NCBI GenBank assembly: GCA_002077045.2
Contig: KZ111147.1
Coordinates: forward strand, 786,037-850,036
Direction of reading: 5' to 3'
Source of the DNA: Rachicladosporium sp. CCFEE 5018
Taxonomy: Eukaryota > Ascomycota > Dothideomycetes > Cladosporiales > Cladosporiaceae
DNA: 64,000 bases
Shown: positions 56,828 to 64,000 of the stretch, in pieces
Layout: every line of letters starts with the position of its first letter
How positions within the stretch are numbered: position 1 is the first letter of the stretch
Notes under the pieces: generated by a model
Seen by the model: the letters and a program-made list of their open reading frames with translations, nothing else
What the model was told of the DNA's origin: nothing
Database searches by the model: none
Position numbers and translations under genes: made by a program

Positions 56828-59004
56828 TTAATACCTCTCCCGCCAACCCTGGCCATTGCTCCCACTCCCACTCGCGTTGCCACTAGCACCTGATCCGTTA
56901 TAAGGCAACCTCAGCGCTCCATTTCCTTGCTGTCCACTTGCGCTCCCACGCCCAGGATGCCAAGCAGGCCGAAACCCCATAGCCGGAGGCGTCGTCTGAT
57001 CCGCAAACCCATTGTACGCCTCACTATCCTGCCTCCCTGGACTAGCGCTAGGTCTCGGTGGCGCACCGAAGGCCGTCGAGCCGGGGCTGGGTCCGCCGAA
57101 AGTTCCGGGTTGTGCGGGGGGCGACATGGACATATCGACGTTGAAGCCAGTGGGTGTGCGGGGTCGCAGGGGTGGTGCCTGGAAAGACGAGATTGAAGTT
57201 GATCGTTGAGCGGGCTCAGCAGGTCGCTGTCCGAATATCGAGGGTCGTGGCAGTTCTGGGGTTGGAGCGGAAGTCGCGTACGATCGTGAGCTCAGTAACG
57301 GCGCCGAATTAGTCGTCTGCACCCGCTTGGCAGGCCGAGGCGGCTCATCTTCGTCCGATAGGGTGAGGTCAATCACAGCTGACGGCCGCTTTTGCCCCGC
57401 CACTCGCTGTGCAGAGGTAGTAGACTGAGCCACACTCGGTTCGCGAGACGACAGTGGCGGCGTGTTAAAGTTTGGCTGACCGAACGGCGGCTCGCCCCAG
57501 CTGGTCGGAAAATTGGGTTTGGCGGTTGGTCCATTCGGGGTGTCGTCCAAGTTTATGATCGAGTCATCGTCGAAGTCATCATCATATGATGCTCGCTTCT
57601 CGCCACGTGCTTGATTGCTCTTCCCCTTGTCTTCGTCATCCTCTTCGACACGCCAGGTGCCGTCTGGCTCGATGGTGACTTGCTCGATGGACGATGCCGT
57701 GGTCGACAAGATCTCCTCAAAATACTTGTCCACGCACAAGCTCTCGAAGCTTACCATCTTGCTGCAGATTGGGCAGCTCCAAGTCGGTGCTTGCTCCTGC
57801 AGTAGCATAAAGTACCCTCCATCGAAGCACTGGTTATGGTGACACACTGTCGAGCGGATCGGTATCCTGATCCGCATCGTCGACACAGGGTCCTTGAGTG
57901 ACATCTTCGAACTCATCGCAGCGATGTCAGGATCCGCGTTGGCTTGCTTCATCTCATCAATCACCTTCTGCTTGGATATCACTCGTGCAGTCCTAATGCG
58001 TTGTGTGAGTTCCTCGGCAGCCCGAGATTTGACCAGATGTACCGTGAAGGCGTAGCGTTTCGAGGTCAGGGCATAGCATATAGACAGCTGATTTTGATAC
58101 CCTGCCACCTTGCGGACCCAGTCGGTGATATCCGCCGGCTTCGTCGAACCAGGCTTGTTCTTCAGCCCTTTGAAATTGCCCTTAACATCATCATTGTTGA
58201 GCTTCACTTCAAGCTGGTTCGGGAAGGCGATGTCGAGGCGTGACCAGGCGGCCATGTCGGAAGTTTGACCGCAGTAGATAAGCAGTCTCATGCTGGAGTC
58301 CTCCTTCAGTCGCCAAGCTTGCTCGTCTGACAGCGTAATATTCACCCGAACGGTGTGGCGGTTCTGCGGCATCTCTGCACCTGCTTCAGCATCTCGTAAG
58401 TGTGTCACTAGAAGGGGTGAAGGAAAAGGCGTATCTACCTGGAAGATCTTGCTGTCTAAGTATGACATCTTGGAACTCGTAGAATGGACTGGCCTTGAAC
58501 TCCACTGTCCAGTCGTCAGTGCAAGTTCTTCCATGTCAACAATCGTACTTCACTCACTCCGTGCTACCGGTGGTCTTGCGCCACTAGGCGCCATGCCGTG
58601 CGACGCGCTGGTGGTCGATGTGGAAGCTCCAGGTGGCGGCGCAGCACCCTGATTTCTGACGCGGTAGTACAGCTTATCCAGTCCGACGGGGTCGCCCTTC
58701 TGCACAAAACTATCCGCCACTGCACACACAGATCGTCAGCCCATGATCGGATATACCTATGGTGAAGTCGGATCGCAATCTGGAGTCGCGACCAGTTGCC
58801 TAATGACTACCCCACACCTTCCCAGTCAATCGTGAGGAATATCGCCTTACCATCGATCACCCGTTGCTGCAATATCGCCTTCGTCCCCGATACTTGCTGA
58901 CCATAAGCCTTGCATATGTCCTTCAAAATCGGATTCAGTAGCTGTTTGATATGGGCCTCTACGCTCCGTCTTTTCTCAGTCATCTGATGCCCCCCGGACG
59001 CCAT
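56828..59004 (-). CDS. SIZ1: SIZ/PIAS-type SUMO E3 ligase
   Basis: Exons 59004-58851, 58719-58558, 58504-58439 and 58392-56828 give 648 residues. Domains in order: a SAP-like DNA-binding motif (about 15-55, LKDICKAYGQQVSGTKAILQ); a PINIT domain beginning MEFKASPFYEF near residue 106; and an SP-RING (about 300-360) with CHHNQCFDGGYF and WSCPICSKMV. After it comes a likely SUMO-interacting motif, VIDLTLSDEDE, near 464, with a second hydrophobic-acidic stretch (IINLDD) before it. The C-terminus is Pro/Ser/Gly-rich and disordered. SIZ proteins transfer SUMO from Ubc9 to nuclear substrates such as PCNA and septins. The short exons 2 and 3 were placed by phase and by the PINIT start, so those joins are slightly less certain than the domains. 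Confidence 0.9.
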
Positions 59005-59872
59005 GCTCTTGTTTGCGAGCAAGGCGCAGTGCAGGTGGTGGTGTCGTCAGTCGTGGAAGATGGCGAGGTTCGGTTTGCGGAGATGTTTGTGTCGCTGTGG
59101 TGATCTGGTGTTGGCAGGAGATCTATCGGCGCAACGATTCTTTCGACCGTGATATCACGAGGCAGGTACGACTGAGGGTGTGGGTTTGTGAGTGATGCCG
59201 CAGTAGTGAGGATGCACGGCAAGGCTTTCTTGTGCACATGCTCACGTTGTCTGCTTAGCGCGAGGTCACAGCAGCCTCAGCACAGCAGGTATCTTATGTA
59301 TGAAAGCATGTGAAAGCACGATGCGCCTGTTGTTTGCACCTGCCACGGCAATGTACACTCTATCATGATCCGTGACCTCGCAATTGATGGCTGCAGTCCA
59401 GACTTCGCCAAGGCATGATGTTGGAAGATCTCGGTGCATAATCGTTATCTCACCTAGCGCGGCCCACGCAGTCGGGTCTTCGCCATCATGCAACTAATCT
59501 TGAACGACCAGACTGCTCTTTGAAGCCATACGTCCAATTGATAGGCTGAACAAGCCTTTACTTCACCTCAACATCACACAATATGTACCGCTAGCTTTCT
59601 CATAACCGCAGAATCGAAAGGGTATCGCGCTCTCTGAACATCGCAAGCAATTCACCCCTGCCCAAGCCAATTTTTGACCACACCCTCCAGTTCTCTTGCC
59701 CTTACGTAGGTATACCAGAAACGTTCGTATATCATCCTGTACCCCTCTCCCGTTTGCCCTGTCCTGTATAACCCGACGTCAGTCCCTACCGAGCTTGTGC
59801 ATCACCATTAGATCCGCATCACGTTGCTGTCTTGGCTCAGTCGATCCTAGAGACCATCACCACCCACCTGCA
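59005..59872. promoter_or_regulatory. Upstream region of SIZ ligase
   Basis: 868 bp between the SIZ start and the DUF4203 gene stop. It holds the SIZ promoter and a 3' end. Short frames present do not resemble any family. No RNA gene was recognised. Confidence 0.5.
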
Positions 59873-62800
59873 TCAACTCTCGTTGGCCTTCCTCTGCATC
59901 TTCCTCATAGCCTCCCGATGAGCCTCATGTAGCGCTCCACTCCTCATAGCTCTGTCCATCCCTCGCTCTCTCCTTTCCCTCTCCTCTCGCTTCTTCGCTT
60001 CCCTCATCTCAGCAATGCGCCTGTCTTCCAGGAGCTGCAAACGCGCTTGCTCCTCAGCTATGTGCGCCTGCTGTACTTGTTGCGGCGACTGCGCGGGTTG
60101 TAGCGATGATCGCCACTGCGACAGGCGTGCGGACTGCTTTATGGGATTGACGGAGGTATGGCGGCTGGGCTGGTGGGAGTCGTAGATGACAGAGGAGTGC
60201 GGGTGGATGTTCGATGCAGAGGTGGTGCGTTGTGGAGAGAGCGGGTTGGAAGTTCGGCGGACTGCGGAGCGGCGTTGATTCAAAGTCAAATCATCTTCGT
60301 TTGTAGGGGAGGCGACACGACCGAGGAGATCTGGGGTCGGACCGCGAGAGAGTGCGGGCTCGGAAGGTGTTGTGCTGTTGACGTGGGGGGACGAGCCGAG
60401 GACGTTGAAGGATGTCGAGGTCGTGCGACGAACGAGACGCTCATTGCGCTGCTCCAGAAGATTGGCACTGCTCATCGCTGAGGGTGAGCGCGGGACATTG
60501 TGCGGGTCATTGGCGGCGAGCAGGTCTTCTGCTATGGGCGACTCGATGACAGGCTGGTTGTGTAGTGGAGCGGAGCTATTGCGCATGCTGAGACCAGCGA
60601 GCTTGGAGCCGCGTGAGAGGCTGGCTGAGCTGCCCTGGCGATCGATGGACATCTGCGAGTCGCTGCGGTTGAAGGCGTACACTGGCGTGATGCTTTGTGA
60701 AGATGATGCCCGCGACATGCTTGGCTTGTATTTGTTCAGCTTGCTAGGTTTCCTCCCCAGTGTTTCCGAGTCCTTGCGCGCCAGTGTCGGTGGCGGCACC
60801 GGGATGGTCGTGGGTTGTTGTAGATCTCTAACGTCGACCGGCTTCGCTACCTCTACTGGCGCCCGGTGATCGACTTGTACGCCAGGTTGATCTTGCTCTG
60901 GCGCTTCCTCGACCTCAGGCGTGTCCGCATCCGCAATGTGCTTCGCCCACTCATTTGTGCGGTAGGTCATTGCGATCTTTGAGAATTTCGGTGGTAGCTC
61001 ATCGACTGCGCCTGCCGAAATCGATGCCGTGTCCGATTCGATTGCCGGCATTGGCCCGCTTGTATCATGGCCATCGTCTACACCGAGAGACTGCTTCCGC
61101 GGACGCGAGTCTGTCACACCGACCGGTAATATCTGGCCCTCAAGTGCAGTAGGAGGTCGCCCGAGTGCCTCGTTATCGTCCTCCTCTAATGCTTCACCGG
61201 CGTCTGCGCGCCAAGATGATCGCCTCGAGTGGTCATCACGCTCAGCTGAGTGAGCTGGCATTAATCCTTCCGACTCGAAAGCAACTCCATCCAGTGAGGG
61301 CACCTTGGACTGGCGGTAAGTTGACAGCGCATCCAGATCTGGTCGATCGTCAGCGGTCGCAGCTATTGAGGATGCTCGATCAGCATCTCGCGCATCAGGT
61401 GCAGTGCGGTTGTGCTCCATGAGCCTCTGGAGAGACAGCGGCTGCACGACAGGCGCACCAGCCACGGACGTCGCTGTGCCTTTGTCTTCTACTGCTCTCG
61501 ATCTGACCGATCCTTCGGCCTCGCCCACACGCTCTCCGTCGGTCTCAGTAGGAAGTCGGAATGGCAGTGGCACCACCGAAGGCGCTCCTGGTGCGAATCC
61601 GGCTGTCGAGGAATTGGCGCTAAATGCAGGGTCGTTGATCGCTACAGATGCGACGCTGTTGCGCTTGGTCGAGTGTTGAGACACCATCCCGTCCCCTTCA
61701 CCGATCAGACCATCTCTCGACTCGCCTGCGGGTCGCTGTACATCTGCACTGCCGCTCTGACGAAGTCCAGCAATGGCCGATAGCCGCTTACTGAATCGAT
61801 TGGACTGCCTTCGCGGCACATCGGCCATCTCAATCGCATCGACATCGGTCTCGCCGTTCTTGTCGTAGGTCACAACGGACGACCCGACACCAGAGTCTGT
61901 GTTTGCGCGTGCTGCTGACTTCTCGCCGTACACTGCCTCCCACTCCCTCCTGTCGCGCTCATTGTTGGTTTCGACTTCACGGCCAACAGCGTGCTCGAGC
62001 TCGTCTCGGCTCTCCTCATCACGCATCCGCTCGAGCGCTCGCTTGCTCCGGTGCTCCTTGACGACTCTCCAGATTCTGAATTGTGACATCAAGCCGAAGA
62101 GGAAGACAACTATTGTACACGCTATCTCTACCCGTATACCACGTGTGATGGGGTATGTATTTGTGTTCAGCGGGAATTCGGAGTCGTTAAGATCTGTAAT
62201 GGGTCAGCTGCCTGTACTACTGTCTCACTCATCTGCACTTACTCCACAGGTATAGCCAGAATTCCTTCAGTCCAGCTCGGCTGAAGCAGTCCACTCCCAG
62301 TATTGTGATCATGGCTCCAGCGAATGCCGTGCAAGCTATCAGGCCATGCGTCCGAGTGTACTGCGAGAACGACAGGGAGAAGCAGACCAGGCAAAAAACG
62401 CCAATTAGTATGCCACGTCCAGCGGTAGATTGGATGATTCCACCAGGCGTGAGCACGAGTAGCCACATTGCCAGGCAGAACCCTCCAAGTAAACAACCCA
62501 GCCCGTCGGTGATCTCTTTGAAAACCACTGACACTGATCCCAAGATCACACCCGTCAACAGCGCAGCGACAAAGTAGGCGCCCTGCACTGCATCGCTCAC
62601 TGGCGGGTTCATAACATATACGATCAGGACTGTAACCGCCAGACTGGCCAGCAGGGCCGTAGAGAGGAAGACCTGGAGCCAGTCATGCTTGATGCCGATC
62701 AAGCAGAGCGCCACACCAGCCAAGATCAGGAAAGCTCCTGCGAGTCCTATAGCTGGCGTGATCTTCGGCTCGATGGGCAATTGGTCTCCAGCCGCAGTGG

Positions 62801-63173
62801 TCGCGTTCGCCGCCACGGCATCTGTGGGTGTTGCGGTCGATGCCGATGATGCAAGCGATGTCGACTGGAACAGCGCGCTCGAGCTAGCGATATCGCTTGC
62901 AGTGCTCGGCGCCGAAGTCGAAATAGCATCGCCGGTCGATCGCGCGCTCGACGAAGCTGCGCTTGCTGCACTCGAGTCTGTAGCTGAGGAGCCGCTACTC
63001 TGCGAACTCGGTTGGGTAGAAGTGCCTCCGGTCGTCGTCTGCGTTGCGGATTGTGTCGATGTCGCATCTACGTTTGTTGTACCCTGCCGCCGTTGCCAGA
63101 CTTCCTTGCCTGTGATGCCCTGCGCGCATAGTACCGCAGTGACTAGAGTCGTGGTGACATTCGAGAGCCACAT
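59873..63173 (-). CDS. DUF4203 (TM7S3/TM198-like) membrane protein with long cytosolic tail
   Basis: Exons 63173-62243 and 62193-59873 give 1083 residues. Visible order: a signal peptide (first about 22 residues); a Ser/Thr-rich extracellular stretch (about 30-130), likely heavily O-glycosylated; a seven-helix membrane region (about 135-355) with ITPAIGLAGAFLILAGVALC and LLGGFCLAMWLLVLTPGG, typical of the TM7S3/TM198 domain; and a 700-residue hydrophilic tail. The tail has Arg/Ser-rich segments resembling kinase sites and ends in a strongly charged helix (REAKKREERERRERG). The splice join LYLW-NLNDSEF falls between the last two membrane segments. Related fungal proteins are uncharacterised; a plasma-membrane or vacuolar location is inference. 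Confidence 0.83.
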
Positions 63174-63302
63174 GTTGCGCGCCTATGAAACGTCGTGCCG
63201 CATGTGTAGACAGGACCGAGAAACGCCTCTTCTTTCACCCGCATCACAGATCCTTGAGCTATCGCATCAACTCCAATCAAACTCGATTTCGGAGATTTCC
63301 CC
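63174..63302. promoter_or_regulatory. Start of the DUF4203 gene upstream region
   Basis: Only 129 bp before the N run. This is upstream sequence of the minus-strand gene, and nothing more can be said. Confidence 0.45.
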
Positions 63303-63402
63303 NNNNNNNNNNNNNNNNNNNNNNNNNNNNNNNNNNNNNNNNNNNNNNNNNNNNNNNNNNNNNNNNNNNNNNNNNNNNNNNNNNNNNNNNNNNNNNNNNN
63401 NN
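63303..63402. other. Assembly gap of 100 N (contig 3 / contig 4)
   Basis: Exactly 100 N. Right of it the sequence jumps back into the Zn2Cys6 gene for a third time. Confidence 0.95.
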
Positions 63403-64000
63403 ACCTCGATAACATACTCAACGAAGTCTTGGACCCGCTGCAGTTCGATCCCGATTGGTTCAACCTCGAACCAGACTCATTCTATGGCAAGAACAACAAC
63501 TCGTGTGGTTTCATCCCGAATCTCCCCGAGATCGTGGATGAAGTCGACAAGTTCGATGCTATGCCGTCGATAGAGAAGTCCGATCTAAGACTGCCCCGAC
63601 CTGGAACATCGCAAAGCCTGCCATGGGCCACCGACAGCCAGTTTCACACGAGTGGTCTCATCACGGACGAGCGCGAACATGAAATAGCGTTTCTGATACG
63701 ACATTTCACGGAGTTCATTGGACCTTGGATGGACTTATATGACTGCGACAATCACTTCAGTCACCTAGTACCCTTGAGAGCGCTGGGTGACGCCTTACTG
63801 AAGAACGCAATAGCAGCAGTAGCTGCCAAGCAGCTTGGTCGCATGGGTGGTCGGAAGCTGTTTGCCAGCGCGCAATGCCAAAAGCCTGCGTTGATGGAGA
63901 TCATTGATGATGCACGCAGTATCGACTGGTACTACAAGGCTGCCAACTACTACGACAAGGCCATCCATTACTCGAGAGTATACTTGCAGCAGTTGTCGGG
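63403..64000 (+). CDS. Zn(II)2Cys6 transcription factor, internal piece continuing copy 2
   Basis: Open throughout in the frame of exon 3 and equivalent to 50886-51483. The first 225 bases equal 48863-49087 with no mismatch, whereas the complete gene on contig 3 differs at three silent positions in that span and at further sites beyond it. It is therefore the continuation of the truncated copy at 48297. The gene runs off the window end before the last intron. Confidence 0.9.

Noticed and set aside
61404..63573. Plus-strand frames opposite the DUF4203 gene, one running across the N gap
   Set aside because: They are antisense to a well-supported spliced gene, and one is open only because N bases cannot contain a stop.
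1..64000. tRNA, rRNA, CRISPR arrays or transposons
   Set aside because: No cloverleaf, rRNA-like stretch, spaced direct repeats, transposase or reverse-transcriptase motifs were seen by eye. A tRNAscan-SE and RepeatMasker run would be decisive.

Overview
The window looks like nuclear DNA of a filamentous ascomycete, most likely a dothideomycete. Genes are compact, introns are 48-75 bp with GT...AG ends, and several proteins are of fungal type (HET domain, Zn(II)2Cys6 regulator, fungal cytochrome b561, DUF4203 protein, SIZ/PIAS ligase, ERG3). A doubled or hybrid black-yeast genome such as Hortaea werneckii would fit, but the species is inference.

The layout is four contigs joined by three runs of exactly 100 N (23028-23127, 49088-49187, 63303-63402). 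Contig 1 (1-23027) carries GSK3 kinase (+), nuclear cap-binding subunit CBP80 (-), a HET-PHD-NF-YB-C2H2 fusion (+), cytochrome b561 (-), glutathione synthetase (-), a SAM-SNF2 ATPase (+) and the 3' end of a MOSC gene (-). Contig 2 (23128-49087) starts with the C-terminus of MTO1, then repeats the whole contig 1 block in the same order with a few percent divergence, completes the MOSC gene and enters a Zn2Cys6 regulator. Contig 3 (49188-63302) starts again inside MOSC, carries the complete regulator and continues into single-copy genes: an LLPH/YBL028C-like protein, a hypothetical coiled-coil protein, ERG3, a SIZ/PIAS SUMO ligase and a large DUF4203 membrane protein. Contig 4 (63403-64000) restarts inside the regulator.

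Every jump between copies falls on an N run. The first 225 bases of contig 4 are identical to the last 225 of contig 2, while contig 3 differs from both at three sites there. Contig 1 ends about 61 bp before the point where contig 3 begins. The simplest reading is two homeologous or allelic chromosomes interleaved by scaffolding (contigs 1+3 and contigs 2+4), not a true 24-kb tandem duplication.

The most unusual gene is an intronless 1151-residue protein (7830-11285). It joins a HET cell-death domain to a PHD finger, an NF-YB/HAP3-type histone fold and several C2H2 zinc fingers. Its homeolog (31919-35373) is broken by a stop codon and a one-base deletion between the PHD and histone-fold parts. 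Divergence between the two copies is patchy, with near-identical tracts beside strongly divergent islands, which suggests gene conversion between homeologs. The remaining genes are mostly housekeeping (RNA cap binding, glutathione, sterols, SUMO, mitochondrial tRNA modification) and do not form a pathway.
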